The notes: generated from the sequence alone by a model not told the origin. Shown: positions 37,372 to 47,397, counted from the stretch's first letter. The stretch: 64,000 nucleotides of DNA from MPNP01 sp965116235 (GCA_965116235.1 OZ220496.1:2480001-2544000), one strand, 5' to 3'. Made by a program: numbers and translations.

Positions 37372-40220
37372 GCCGCTTTTGGCAAGCCGTTCTTGAGCAT
37401 GTCCACCAAAAACTGACCGGTAAAGCTGTTTGCGCACGACGCAACGTCCTCAGGAGTACCGGTTGCGATGACCTGCCCTCCTCCGGCCCCGCCTTCGGGA
37501 CCCATGTCAATGATCCAGTCTGCGGTTTTGATTACATCAAGGTTGTGCTCAATGACCAAGACCGTGTTTCCATGATCAACCAGTTCATGAAGTATTTCAA
37601 GCAGGTTCTTGATATCCTCGAAATGCAGTCCTGTTGTCGGCTCGTCGAGCAAGTACAGCGTTTGCCCTGATTGGACCCGGGCGAGTTCACTGGCGAGTTT
37701 TACGCGCTGTGCCTCTCCCCCCGAAAGCAATGGTGCCTGATGACCCGCCTTCAAATATCCGAGCCCAACTCGCTCCAGAGTTTCCAAGCGTCTTCGGATG
37801 GCCGGGATGTTGGCAAAAAACTCGTTGGCCTCTTCAATGGTCATGTCGAGTGAATCCGCAATTGACTTGTCACGATACTTGATCTCCAGTGTTTCCCGAT
37901 TGTACCGCTGACCGCCGCAACTTTCACAGGTGACATAGACATCGGACAAAAAGTGCATCGAAATTTTTTTCACGCCGTCTCCAGCGCACGCTTCACATCG
38001 TCCACCTGCGACATTGAAGGAAAACCGGCCGGGTGAATATCCTCTAGCCTTTGATGTCGGCAATTCTGAAAACAATTTCCGGATAGGATTGAACGCTCCT
38101 GTATACGTAACAGGATTTGATCGTGGGGTTCGGCCGATCGGCCTTTGATCGATGTGAACAATGTCTCTGATATACTCTTGCCCTTCGAGCCTCTTGTAAC
38201 TTTTGAGTTTCCCTAGATATCCCTTGTAAAGGCTTTCAAATACCAGAGACGATTTCCCACCTCCCGAAACTCCTGTGACACAGACGAACTTGCCCAGCGG
38301 TATCTCAACGTCAACCGACTTCAGATTGTTGGCTCGAGCTCCTATGATTTTGATTTTCTGGTCTTTCGGACCGATCTTCCGCCGAATTGCCGGAACCGGA
38401 ATATGCCTTTGTCCATTCAGATATTGACCGGTGATCGATTCGGGTGTAGCCACGATATCGGCCACAGTGCCCTGAGCCACGACCTGTCCTCCATGAATGC
38501 CGGCCCTTGGGCCCATATCGACTATGTGATCGGCTTCCCGGATGGTTTCTTCGTCATGCTCGACGACGATAACGGTATTCCCTTTGTCTCGAAGGTTTTC
38601 GATGGTATTCAACAGTCGTCTGTTATCCCTTTGATGGAGACCAATTGACGGTTCATCTAGAACATAAAGAACACCGGTAAGGCCTGAACCGATTTGGCTG
38701 GCCAGTCGAATTCGCTGACTTTCTCCACCGGACAATGTTCCGGCAGAGCGTGAGAGCGTCAGATAGCCCAGACCAACGTCATTGAGAAACATGAGGCGCT
38801 CTTGTATTTCCTTCAGGATCGGAAGCCCAATTTGCTGCTTTTCATTGTTGAACTCCTCTGGTACCGCCTTCACCCAATTCAGCGTCTCATTGATGGCCTG
38901 ATCCGACAGTTCGGCAATATTGACTCCCCCAATCCGAACAGACAGCGCCTCCTTGTTCAATCGCTGGCCGTTACATGCCTCGCAGGTGTTTTGGGCCATG
39001 AGCTTTTCCAATCTGTACCGTCGAGCAAACGATGTGGTCGTGCTATGGATGCGATACAGAAAGTTGAAAAGGCCGGGGAAGCTGTAATTTTCTTGAAGGG
39101 GTGAGCCTTTCTTGTAACCTTCCCGACTCAACTGGCGTTCCAGTTTCTCGTAACTCAACTGTCCGCCAAAAAAGAATATATCCCGAAAAAGCTGGGGCGT
39201 GTCTTCCCAAGCCGTGTTGCGACCCAGCTTGAATGTCAGGAACAGTATTTCCATGTCGGCTTCCAAATCATTCCAGTTCGACACAGGAAGACGCGCCAGG
39301 GAACTTGCGATGGAACTGGCTTCATTCCCCATGATCAGGTCTGGGGAAAAGCCCTCCTTGTATCCGAGCCCGTCACACGCCGGGCATGCCCCCAAAGGGG
39401 CGTTGAAAGAAAATAGCCGGGGTTCGATCTTGGGGATGGTAAAGCCGGATACCGGACAGGCAAAGTTTTCGGAAAAGAGGATCGATTCACGACCTTCATC
39501 CGGAAACTCGATGACGGCCGTTCCGCCACTTTGATCCAGGGCGATGCGAAGTGATTGAGCATACCGCTCCATATATTGGGGATCGGCCATCAGACGATCG
39601 ACTACCAAGTCAATCGAGTGCCGAAAGTTCTTCTTGAGCGCCGGTATGTCATCAAGAGTCAACATGACCCCATCAATCTTGACGCGCAAAAAACCCTGCT
39701 TTTTCAACTCCATCAACTCATGGTGAAAGGTTCCTTTGCGATCATGCACTATGGGGGCCAGAACCGAAAAACGCGTTCCCTTTTCCAGTTGCAGCAACTG
39801 ATCCACCATGTCCGATACCTGCTGGGCCGTAATGGGACGGTTGGTTGTCGGTGAATAGGGCACGCCGACGCGGGCAAACAGCAAGCGAAGATAGTCGTTG
39901 ATTTCAGTTATCGTTCCTACTGTTGAGCGAGGATTGCGCGACGATTTCTTCTGCTCGATCGAGATTGCAGGCGAGAGTCCGCTGATCGAATCAACGTCGG
40001 GCTTGTCCATGATGTTGAGGAACTGCCGGGCGTAGGCCGACAGGCTTTCCACATAGCGTCTTTGGCCTTCCGCATAGATAGTGTCCATCGCAAGCGATGA
40101 CTTGCCTGAACCGCTCATTCCGGTAAAAACGATGAGTTCATTCCGCGGAATTGTCAGATTAATGTTTTGCAAATTGTGCTCGCGGGCACCCTTGATCCGG
40201 ATTTCATCTAAATTGGACAT
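37368..40220 (-). CDS. uvrA: Excinuclease ABC subunit A
   Basis: UvrA is the damage-sensing ATPase of nucleotide excision repair. The 950-residue product has both nucleotide-binding halves: FTGMSGSGKSSLAMDTIYAE near the start, GVSGGGKSSLVFESLYKG in the second half, and the two ABC signatures LSGGESQRIRLASQIG and LSGGEAQRVKLASELA. The zinc modules are CEACNGQRLN and CEACAGDGVKK ... CESCGGQRYN. Length matches the family. It is divergent from ssb across 200 bases. I looked for an alphaproteobacterial SOS box (GTTC-N7-GTTC or its inverse) in that gap and did not see one. Confidence 0.97.
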   Translation of the reverse strand: MSNLDEIRIKGAREHNLQNINLTIPRNELIVFTGMSGSGKSSLAMDTIYAEGQRRYVESLSAYARQFLNIMDKPDVDSISGLSPAISIEQKKSSRNPRSTVGTITEINDYLRLLFARVGVPYSPTTNRPITAQQVSDMVDQLLQLEKGTRFSVLAPIVHDRKGTFHHELMELKKQGFLRVKIDGVMLTLDDIPALKKNFRHSIDLVVDRLMADPQYMERYAQSLRIALDQSGGTAVIEFPDEGRESILFSENFACPVSGFTIPKIEPRLFSFNAPLGACPACDGLGYKEGFSPDLIMGNEASSIASSLARLPVSNWNDLEADMEILFLTFKLGRNTAWEDTPQLFRDIFFFGGQLSYEKLERQLSREGYKKGSPLQENYSFPGLFNFLYRIHSTTTSFARRYRLEKLMAQNTCEACNGQRLNKEALSVRIGGVNIAELSDQAINETLNWVKAVPEEFNNEKQQIGLPILKEIQERLMFLNDVGLGYLTLSRSAGTLSGGESQRIRLASQIGSGLTGVLYVLDEPSIGLHQRDNRRLLNTIENLRDKGNTVIVVEHDEETIREADHIVDMGPRAGIHGGQVVAQGTVADIVATPESITGQYLNGQRHIPVPAIRRKIGPKDQKIKIIGARANNLKSVDVEIPLGKFVCVTGVSGGGKSSLVFESLYKGYLGKLKSYKRLEGQEYIRDIVHIDQRPIGRTPRSNPVTYTGAFNPIRKLFSELPTSKARGYSPGRFSFNVAGGRCEACAGDGVKKISMHFLSDVYVTCESCGGQRYNRETLEIKYRDKSIADSLDMTIEEANEFFANIPAIRRRLETLERVGLGYLKAGHQAPLLSGGEAQRVKLASELARVQSGQTLYLLDEPTTGLHFEDIKNLLEILHELVDHGNTVLVIEHNLDVIKTADWIIDMGPEGGAGGGQVIATGTPEDVASCANSFTGQFLVDMLKNGLPKAA

Positions 40221-40422
40221 AATGTGCTGAACTCGTGCGTATGGATTGATCGGTTAAGAAATGTCTAATCTGGGGTTATATCGAGTCTATGTTTTGTTGA
40301 TTTTGCTCTTCAAATGCTTATTTGGATGCTGTGATGTCGGCTGACCTCGTTGAGCCCCGGATTTGCTTTCTGGACGTAGATTTCGGTGCCTAATAATTTG
40401 ATCGTGTGAGTGATTTGTAGCC

Positions 40423-41355
40423 ATGCTAGATGATACCGTGAATCGAGTCATTGTTTTAGGGGTTGTCGAGAGAGATCCTGAATTTAGGGAACTCCCTTGG
40501 GGGGGTCAAGGGTGCAATCTAACGGTCAAGTCAACCGACAGATGGCTCCACCCAGTCTCAGGAGAAACACAAGAAACGACCCATTTCAGTCGAGTGTCAG
40601 TCACCGTCAAGCCGTTTGTCGAAGCCATAAAGAGCGATGTGCATCAGGGCGACCTGATTTATGTTGAAGGAAAAATGGAAACTCGAAATTATCGCGATCA
40701 AGCGGGTGCAGAGCAGGAATTTACGGAAATTTCGGTCCGTCCCTTCCATGGCTCGCTGGCCAAGATAGATTCGGATTCTTCATCGGATGAAGCCGCTAGT
40801 GCCGGCTTGGGGTCCACTCGGGTCATTTTCGTGGGTACAGTCGAGCGGAACCCTGAAATCAGGGACTTCCCGTCGGGCGGCCAGTTTTGCAGTTTCACCG
40901 TGAAAACAGTCGACAAATGGATTAATTCCACAACGGGTGAGAAGCAAGAGCGAGCCTATGTGAACAAGGTCGGGGTCTACAGCAAGCCACTCATTGAAAA
41001 ATTGAAAGGCGAGGTGTACCAAGGGGATGTGGTTTTCGTTGACGGACGGTTGGAACGTCAAAGATTTCTCGATGCCGAACACGCGGACCAGTATTTCACC
41101 GAAGTCGCTGTCAGACACAATCACGGAACCTTTGCCAAGCTTGGCCTCGGGTCATCAGGCGTCAAAAGCGACGATTCAGATTTCGCAAGTCGTGAATCTT
41201 CACGTAACGGGGCGAGTGCAGAAACGACGGCTTCGGACAAGAGTCGGTCAAAAGGTCAAAAATCTCGCCCGAGCGGCGGGACCGATATGCCCATCGACGA
41301 CAAGATGACTGAGCATGGCCCAAGTGACGATGGTGACGATGACATTCCCTTTTAA
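40423..41355 (+). CDS. ssb: Single-stranded DNA-binding protein with two OB folds
   Basis: SSB coats single-stranded DNA and recruits repair proteins through its acidic tip. This 310-residue protein has two SSB-type OB domains, about residues 6-116 and 131-241, then an acidic, Ser-rich tail ending DDDIPF, the canonical partner-binding tip. The two halves share an ungapped pattern (VxRVI, VERxPExR, GGQxC, TVK, GExQE, QGD, FTE, VR, HG, AK). I count 49 identities over about 111 positions by hand. Ordinary proteobacterial SSB is one OB fold of roughly 110 residues plus tail. The uvrA / ssb-gyrA setting marks it as the chromosomal ssb locus. Confidence 0.9.
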   Translation: MLDDTVNRVIVLGVVERDPEFRELPWGGQGCNLTVKSTDRWLHPVSGETQETTHFSRVSVTVKPFVEAIKSDVHQGDLIYVEGKMETRNYRDQAGAEQEFTEISVRPFHGSLAKIDSDSSSDEAASAGLGSTRVIFVGTVERNPEIRDFPSGGQFCSFTVKTVDKWINSTTGEKQERAYVNKVGVYSKPLIEKLKGEVYQGDVVFVDGRLERQRFLDAEHADQYFTEVAVRHNHGTFAKLGLGSSGVKSDDSDFASRESSRNGASAETTASDKSRSKGQKSRPSGGTDMPIDDKMTEHGPSDDGDDDIPF

Positions 41356-41582
41356 GCCTGATCTGGAGCAAACGTGGAAGTTTCGAGGCAGAACGGAATG
41401 TTCCTCTTCCGAATCACCGCTCTTGAATTAGACTCCTGTTCAGGGTTTGGCAGATTCCACTTTCTTCCGAGATGAGTATACTCTCAGGAAGCGTACAGGC
41501 ATGCCCGGTTTCGGGATATGAAACCCTCAGACATGTCACATACAGGCTTCCCGACCTATGATGGACTTGAGGATTATTCCAA

Positions 41583-44336
41583 TTGACTAACAACGATCAT
41601 ACCGACAATGGTTTCTCGGACACGCCCGAAGACGAAATACTGACCGTTTCGATAACGGACGAACTCGGGTCCGCCTACCTTGATTATGCGATGAGCGTTA
41701 TCGTTTCGCGGGCTCTTCCCGACCTGCGAGACGGGTTGAAACCCGTTCACCGACGCATTCTCTACGCCATGCATGAGTCTGGCAACACTCATGACAAGCC
41801 CTACAGGAAATCGGCCCGGCCAGTCGGCGACGTGATGGGCAAATACCATCCGCATGGCGACGCGTCCATCTATGACGCCCTGGTACGAATGACCCAAGAC
41901 TTTGCCATGTCCCTCCCCCTGCTGGACGGCCAAGGGAATTTCGGTTCCATGGACGGTGACAATCCGGCCGCCATGCGATACACCGAGATTCGGATGGAGC
42001 CTGTTGCCCAGCGACTTATGCAGGATATAGACCGGGATACAGTTGACTTTCAGGACAATTACGACGGCAAGGATCGTGAACCGGTTGTTCTGCCGGCCCG
42101 GTTTCCCAACATCCTGGTCAATGGTGGAAGCGGTATCGCCGTCGGCATGGCCAGTACCATTCCATGCTACAATCTTGGCGAGGTCATAGATGCCACCCTT
42201 GAACTCCTTGCCGATCCTGATGTCTCGGATGAACGGCTATTGGAGTTGATGCCCGGTCCGGATTTTCCGACAGGGGGCATCATCATGGGGCGCATGGGCT
42301 CCATGAGCACCCATCTGCATGGTCGGGGACGAATTGTCGTTCGAGCCAAAACCCATTTTGAGACTCGCAAAAAGGATCAGACCCAGATCGTCATCGATGA
42401 GATTCCCTATCAGATCAACAAGTCAAGACTTGTTGAACAGATGGTGGATGTCGTTCGACAGAAGCAGGTTATCGGGATTTCGGGCATTCAGGACGAGTCA
42501 AACCGACTTGGGGTCCGTGTCGTCATTGATCTGAAACGTGACAGTACGCCTGAAGTTGTTCTGAATCAGTTGTGGCGTCATACGGAGCTGCAAACATCCA
42601 TATCCAGCAATGTCGTCGTCTTGAACCGGGGTAGGCCGGAACTCATGAACCTGACTCAAATACTGCGCGACTTCATTGATTTCCGGGAAGAGATTGTCAC
42701 TCGGCGAACCGCCCACAATCTCCGAAGGGCCAGAGACCGCAGTCACTTGCTTTGCGGTCTGGCTGTTGCCATCACCAATTTGGACGAAGTGGTGAGCATC
42801 ATCCGCAACTCACCGCAGCCTAGTGATGCTCGAGAAGCCTTGATGAACCGGAATTGGGCAGCTGATGAAATTGCGGGATACATTCGGCTGATTGATGACC
42901 CGCTGAATACGATCAATCCCGACAACACCTACCGATTGTCAGAAACTCAGGCTCGGGCAATTCTGGACCTAAGATTGCAAAGATTGACGGCAATGGGCGT
43001 CAAGGAAAACACCGATGAATTGCAAAAGCTGGCGGAGCAGATCAAGGATTTCCTCGGCATTCTGCGTTCAGGGGAGCGAATCCGAGGCATTATTGCCGAT
43101 GAACTTCGGGAAGTTCGCGAACAATTTGCCGTTCCACGCCGAACACGCATCGAAGATGTTGACGAGGAAATCGATGACGAAGACCTGATCCCTCAGGAGG
43201 AAATGGTTGTTCTCATCACGGACGAAGGATATGTCAAGCGAACTCCCCTTGACGAGTACCGCCAGCAGCTCCGGGGAGGCAAGGGGCTCGCGGGAATAAA
43301 CACCAAGGACGAGGATATCGTCAAAAAGCTTTTCGTCGCCAACACACACGATGAACTGCTCTGTTTTGCAACCAATGGACTTGCCTACAAAATCAAGACT
43401 TGGCACCTTCCTCTTGGTGGCCGGACAACCAAGGGCAAACCGCTGGTTAACATCCTGAAGGTTGCGAGCGGCGTCTCCGTGGCCGATACCATCATGGTCC
43501 CCGTGCAAGACTTTGATGATCCCAGCAAGAACTTGATCTTTGCCTATTCACAGGGAAACGTGCGAAAGTCGCGACTGTCCGATTTCAAGCGAATCACCTC
43601 TGCCGGGAAAATTGCCTACGGTGTTGAAGGTCAGGGGAATCTAGTTGGCACCTGCATTGCCAGTGATGAGAGTGATCTGATACTGGCAACGAAATTGGGG
43701 CAGGCCATTCGTTTTTCATCCAAATTGCTGCGAGAAATAAAGAGTCGCAAATCACTTGGAGTCAGGGGAATCCGACTACGAAACAGTGATTCTGTCATCA
43801 GCGTGGTTGAAGTCGCGGCCACACAGGCCAGTCCTGAACAGCGCGCTGACTATCTCAAGAGAAAAAGAACCGACGCCAATGAAGCGGTTCCTGCCAAATC
43901 AGATGTACCCGAGCTGCCCCTGCTTGAGCGCTTCCAGGATGATTCCGACGACAATGCTCTGGCTAATACCGATGAAACAATTCTGATCATCACCCATGAT
44001 GGCGCCGGCAAGTTGACCTCAAGCCACGAATTTTCAACCAAATTGGGGCGCGGCGGATTTGGTGTCAAAGCTAACAGAGTGTCAGGCCTGGTCGCATTTA
44101 TGAAAGTGTCACTGGATGATCAGATTATTTTGGTCACTGATCAAGGACAGGTCATTCGATGTGGCGCTGGCGAGATCTCATACCGGTCGCGAGCGGCTGG
44201 TGGGGTTCGGATAATGCGTCTACCCGAAGGTTCGGAGATTGTATCCGTGGCCAAAATTGATGCCTCACGAATATCGCCGCCGGAACTGCAAGATTCCGAC
44301 TCTGAAATTGAGGCGGACGTCCCCGATGAGACCTGA
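41583..44336 (+). CDS. gyrA: DNA gyrase subunit A
   Basis: GyrA cuts and rejoins DNA in negative supercoiling. The 917-residue product has SRALPDLRDGLKPVHRRILY, KYHPHGDASIYDALVRMTQD and the catalytic Tyr in AMRYTEIRM (about 133). The C-terminal pinwheel domain carries a GyrA box, QLRGGKG, at the expected place. The tail is acidic (DSDSEIEADVPDE). The start must be TTG 41583: an in-frame TGA lies five codons upstream and the next ATG would remove the N-terminal arm. A weak GAGGA precedes it. It follows ssb and precedes gluQRS by 41 bases. Confidence 0.97.
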   Translation: MTNNDHTDNGFSDTPEDEILTVSITDELGSAYLDYAMSVIVSRALPDLRDGLKPVHRRILYAMHESGNTHDKPYRKSARPVGDVMGKYHPHGDASIYDALVRMTQDFAMSLPLLDGQGNFGSMDGDNPAAMRYTEIRMEPVAQRLMQDIDRDTVDFQDNYDGKDREPVVLPARFPNILVNGGSGIAVGMASTIPCYNLGEVIDATLELLADPDVSDERLLELMPGPDFPTGGIIMGRMGSMSTHLHGRGRIVVRAKTHFETRKKDQTQIVIDEIPYQINKSRLVEQMVDVVRQKQVIGISGIQDESNRLGVRVVIDLKRDSTPEVVLNQLWRHTELQTSISSNVVVLNRGRPELMNLTQILRDFIDFREEIVTRRTAHNLRRARDRSHLLCGLAVAITNLDEVVSIIRNSPQPSDAREALMNRNWAADEIAGYIRLIDDPLNTINPDNTYRLSETQARAILDLRLQRLTAMGVKENTDELQKLAEQIKDFLGILRSGERIRGIIADELREVREQFAVPRRTRIEDVDEEIDDEDLIPQEEMVVLITDEGYVKRTPLDEYRQQLRGGKGLAGINTKDEDIVKKLFVANTHDELLCFATNGLAYKIKTWHLPLGGRTTKGKPLVNILKVASGVSVADTIMVPVQDFDDPSKNLIFAYSQGNVRKSRLSDFKRITSAGKIAYGVEGQGNLVGTCIASDESDLILATKLGQAIRFSSKLLREIKSRKSLGVRGIRLRNSDSVISVVEVAATQASPEQRADYLKRKRTDANEAVPAKSDVPELPLLERFQDDSDDNALANTDETILIITHDGAGKLTSSHEFSTKLGRGGFGVKANRVSGLVAFMKVSLDDQIILVTDQGQVIRCGAGEISYRSRAAGGVRIMRLPEGSEIVSVAKIDASRISPPELQDSDSEIEADVPDET

Positions 44337-44377
44337 TGCAAGCTCAGGAGATTCGATGATCCGTCCGCCTGTCGGTC

Positions 44378-45265
44378 ATGTACCGGGATAGATTTGCGCC
44401 CTCACCGACCGGTTACCTGCATTTGGGTCATGCCTATTCGGCCTTGACCGCATGGACCAACAGTCAGAAAGCGGATGGCGATTTCCTGCTGAGAATTGAA
44501 GATCTTGACCATCATCGATCCAAGCCGGAATATGTGCAGGCAATCTTTGAAGACCTCGAGCAATTGGGGATATGCTGGGAGGAGCCGGTCATCTATCAGT
44601 CGGAGCGACAGGTAGCATATCAAAAAGGTCTTGAGGAGCTGATTCGCCTCGGCATATGCTATCCCTGCAAATGCTCCCGCAAGGATATACGGGCAGCCCT
44701 TGAAGCCCCTCAACACCAAAAGGGCAGTTCACTCAAGCATGCGACTTATCCAGGAACGTGCCGAAACAGAACGATGGCCGACATGGGCACTCGCGAAGCC
44801 ATTCGGCTAAACATGGCCAGGGCTGTTGAACTGTTAGGAGGAACCGCACAATTTCCGAGGCTTGCGTTTCAGGAGACTGGCTTCCGCTTCCACGGTAAGC
44901 ACACTCTTGAACCCGAATCGCTTATTCATGAGCATGGCGACTTTGTTGTGGCTCGAAATGATGTCGGGGCATCATATCATCTGGCCGTCGTGATTGATGA
45001 TGCTTTTTCAAGCATAACACACGTCACCAGAGGCGAGGATATATTCAAGTTTACCTATATTCACCGCCTGTTGCAAGAGTTGCTACACCTGCCCGTACCG
45101 TTTTGGCATCACCATAAATTGATCCGCGATCGGAGTGGAAAACGCTTGGCCAAGCGCAGTGATTCCGAATCATTGCGGGCCTTGTGGAGCCGTGGCCACT
45201 CAAATGACTCCATACGCGCCATGCTTGGACTTGATGATAACCTCGTAGGCCTGACTGATTTTTAG
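44378..45265 (+). CDS. gluQ: Glutamyl-Q tRNA(Asp) synthetase
   Basis: GluQRS attaches glutamate to queuosine at the wobble base of tRNA-Asp. The 295-residue product is a GluRS catalytic core without the anticodon-binding domain: RFAPSPTGYLHLGHAYSALTAW, LLRIEDLDHHRSKPEY, a CxC pair in CYPCKCSRKDI and a later Cys in YPGTCRN consistent with its zinc site, VVIDDAFSSITHVTRGED, and a KRLAKR loop in the KMSKS position. It is adjacent to gyrA on the same strand. Confidence 0.93.
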   Translation: MYRDRFAPSPTGYLHLGHAYSALTAWTNSQKADGDFLLRIEDLDHHRSKPEYVQAIFEDLEQLGICWEEPVIYQSERQVAYQKGLEELIRLGICYPCKCSRKDIRAALEAPQHQKGSSLKHATYPGTCRNRTMADMGTREAIRLNMARAVELLGGTAQFPRLAFQETGFRFHGKHTLEPESLIHEHGDFVVARNDVGASYHLAVVIDDAFSSITHVTRGEDIFKFTYIHRLLQELLHLPVPFWHHHKLIRDRSGKRLAKRSDSESLRALWSRGHSNDSIRAMLGLDDNLVGLTDF

Positions 45266-45590
45266 GATTCTCATGGTCAGAGACTTTTGTTCACGCAAGA
45301 AACTCAAACCCAGGCGCTAAAGGTATCACCGAATCAGAAATTCATGATGTCGATTTCGAGAGGCCGGAAAACACCACCTTGGAAATTATCCTGTGAGGTT
45401 TGGTTTGTACAACCTGCCTACGTCCGAGCGTCGAAAGCTGTTCTGCAAAGCGTCAAACTCTCTAGACCTAAGATTTGTCAGTCGGAGTGAAGCGGGAAGT
45501 AATTTCGGAATATAATCCCTTCGTATCAAATGAAACGCATTGACCCTGAAGTCAGGAAGTTTGAAAATATAAAATTCTGGAAATCCGAAC
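45266..45590 (+). other. Intergenic region with no firm gene
   Basis: Between gluQRS and the aminotransferase gene I see several short open frames but none I recognise: a GTG-started frame from about 45391 with a peptide beginning VRFGLYNLPTSERR, a 28-codon ATG frame at 45531-45617 that overlaps the next gene's start, and a 68-codon minus-strand frame (45386-45592). They may be remnants or chance. The region marks the start of the accessory stretch. Confidence 0.35.
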
Positions 45591-46805
45591 ATGACGCTTC
45601 CACCCGAAGTTCATAATGCCGAACCCATCCCTTCTGCCGCACGAGAAACAATTAATGCCTTGATGCAGTCCGGCGATCTTTTTCGATACACCGCACCTCA
45701 GGATGCGCCGGTAGCCCTGCTTGAGGCCGAATTTGCAGAGTTGATGGGCACAAGATATGCGTTGGCCGTGTCGTCCTGCTCAGCTGCGCTTTTTTTGTCA
45801 CTTAAGGCGTTAGGGCTACCCCGTGAAACAAGGGTTTTAATCCCGGGATTTACCTTTGCAGCAGTTCCGTCGTCTGTTGTGCATGCCAACTGTGTTCCAG
45901 TTCTCTGTGAGGTGGGTGAGAACTATCGCATCAACATGACCGACTTCACTGTCAAGCTTGGCAGCGTACAGGCCGTTATCATCAGTCACATGCGGGGTCA
46001 CACGTCCGACATGGACGCAATCATGGATCTATGTGATGCACACGCCATTCCAGTTATTGAAGACGCTGCACATTCACTAGGCACCACCTGGCATGGCCGC
46101 AATATCGGAGCGATCGGCAAAGTGGGCTGCTTCTCGTTTCAGTCTTACAAGATGATCAATGCAGGTGAGGGTGGCATCCTGATCACCAACGATACCAATC
46201 TGATTGCACGCGCCGTGATCATGTCGGGGGCTTATGAGCACAACTGGAAAAAACATAAAGGTCCAGATGGCGATAACTCGCCTGATCTAGAACAAGCCTT
46301 TACCCACTGGCAGAACAAGTTACCTCTCTATAATTTACGCATGAACAACCTGAGCGCGGCCGTTATTCGTCCTCAGATCCCTGAGTTGAAGCGTCGGGCA
46401 CGTAATGGTCTGGCTAACCACGACCATGTGGCTAGTCGTCTGAGCGTCTCGCCTCATATCCATGTTCCGGTTCCGTTGAAACCCGAGCGACGAGCCCCGG
46501 ATTCGATACAATTCAATCTGGTTGGGCTGGATGAAGCTGCAACACGTGCATTTGCGGCGGTTGCCGAAACGCGCGGCATAAAGGTTCAAGTATTCGGCTT
46601 GAGTAAAGACAATGCTCGAGCTTTCTGGAACTGGCAATTCTTGCCCGAAAAATTTGACCTGCCCCAGACACGCGACATGCTGATGAAAGCGTGCGATGTA
46701 CGCCTGCCCGTACATCTGACACGAGAAGAACTGGATATCATTGCCGACATTCTATTGGCATCGGTCGCGAGTGTCACTGACCCGGCATCAGCTTGCGGCA
46801 CCTGA
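45591..46805 (+). CDS. DegT/DnrJ/EryC1-family PLP aminotransferase
   Basis: The 404-residue product has SSCSAALFLSLKALG, VLIPGFTFAAVPSSVVHAN, IEDAAHSLGTTWHGRNIG and CFSFQSYKMINAGEGG, where Lys at about 187 should hold PLP. This is the sugar aminotransferase superfamily, whose members usually make amino sugars for O-antigen, capsule or antibiotics. No sugar-nucleotide genes are nearby, so it is an orphan and its substrate is unknown. HMRGHTSDM replaces the more common HLYG segment. It sits alone at the edge of the accessory stretch. Confidence 0.85.
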   Translation: MTLPPEVHNAEPIPSAARETINALMQSGDLFRYTAPQDAPVALLEAEFAELMGTRYALAVSSCSAALFLSLKALGLPRETRVLIPGFTFAAVPSSVVHANCVPVLCEVGENYRINMTDFTVKLGSVQAVIISHMRGHTSDMDAIMDLCDAHAIPVIEDAAHSLGTTWHGRNIGAIGKVGCFSFQSYKMINAGEGGILITNDTNLIARAVIMSGAYEHNWKKHKGPDGDNSPDLEQAFTHWQNKLPLYNLRMNNLSAAVIRPQIPELKRRARNGLANHDHVASRLSVSPHIHVPVPLKPERRAPDSIQFNLVGLDEAATRAFAAVAETRGIKVQVFGLSKDNARAFWNWQFLPEKFDLPQTRDMLMKACDVRLPVHLTREELDIIADILLASVASVTDPASACGT

Positions 46806-46969
46806 TGTTCGATTGTCACGCAACCAAAGCAGACACGCAAACGATAAAAACGCGTTACCCACCAGCATATGCAGAAAAGGCTGAATAGGCGGTATGGAGT
46901 TCAGCGGCATCGGTCGAATCCAAATTTAGCTATTGTCCCGGGTTGCTGATCCGACTGTCCGGCGACAAA

Positions 46970-47175
46970 CCTAGTGGTCAGTAAAAAACAAAAGATTTTA
47001 ATTCTGGTGATGTGTAAGCGACTGTTTTCAGTCATTCCAACATCTTTGTTGCTCGTGAACGGATCCCGACCCCACCGAGGGCAAGCTGATCCGATCAGTC
47101 ATATGGACCTCAACGCATGGCGATCTTACCAAGTTCTGAAATGTTAGTAGCAAATGATTAAAACTGACCACTAGG
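46970..47175. mobile_element. MITE-like element with CTAG ends
   Basis: CCTAGTGGTCAGT at 46970-46982 is exactly inverted as ACTGACCACTAGG at 47163-47175, enclosing about 206 bases with no plausible transposase. The CTAG at each outer end is consistent with a TA or CTAG target duplication, as left by IS630-type or some IS5-group elements. Beyond 13 bases the ends lose similarity. A relic of a degraded insertion sequence is the alternative. Confidence 0.6.
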
Positions 47176-47397
47176 CCGTGGAGAGCTTGGCTTGCGTATT
47201 CAGAATCCAAGTCACAATCACGGCAGTGACCAAGGCCTGTTGGTAGGAGCGGTGTGAAGCAACGAAAATCTCCATATCCAACTGACGGAGCAGGCCCTAG
47301 GGTTGCAGCCTCACGCCCATGGGGCTTGAGGCCGGGATGTCATCGCCGCTTTTAAGGCCTGTACGGCATCCCCTGCAAGAACGCTTTCAGGTTCACG

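Noticed and set aside
40221..40422. Possible SOS box between uvrA and ssb
   Set aside because: I looked for GTTC-N7-GTTC and its inverse and found no match.
40499..40505. Run of seven G within ssb
   Set aside because: It encodes a conserved Trp-Gly-Gly of the OB fold in an essential gene and is shorter than the runs at the autotransporter; not enough to propose phase variation.
45386..45592. 68-codon minus-strand frame upstream of the aminotransferase
   Set aside because: No recognisable similarity, ribosome site or partner; could be chance.
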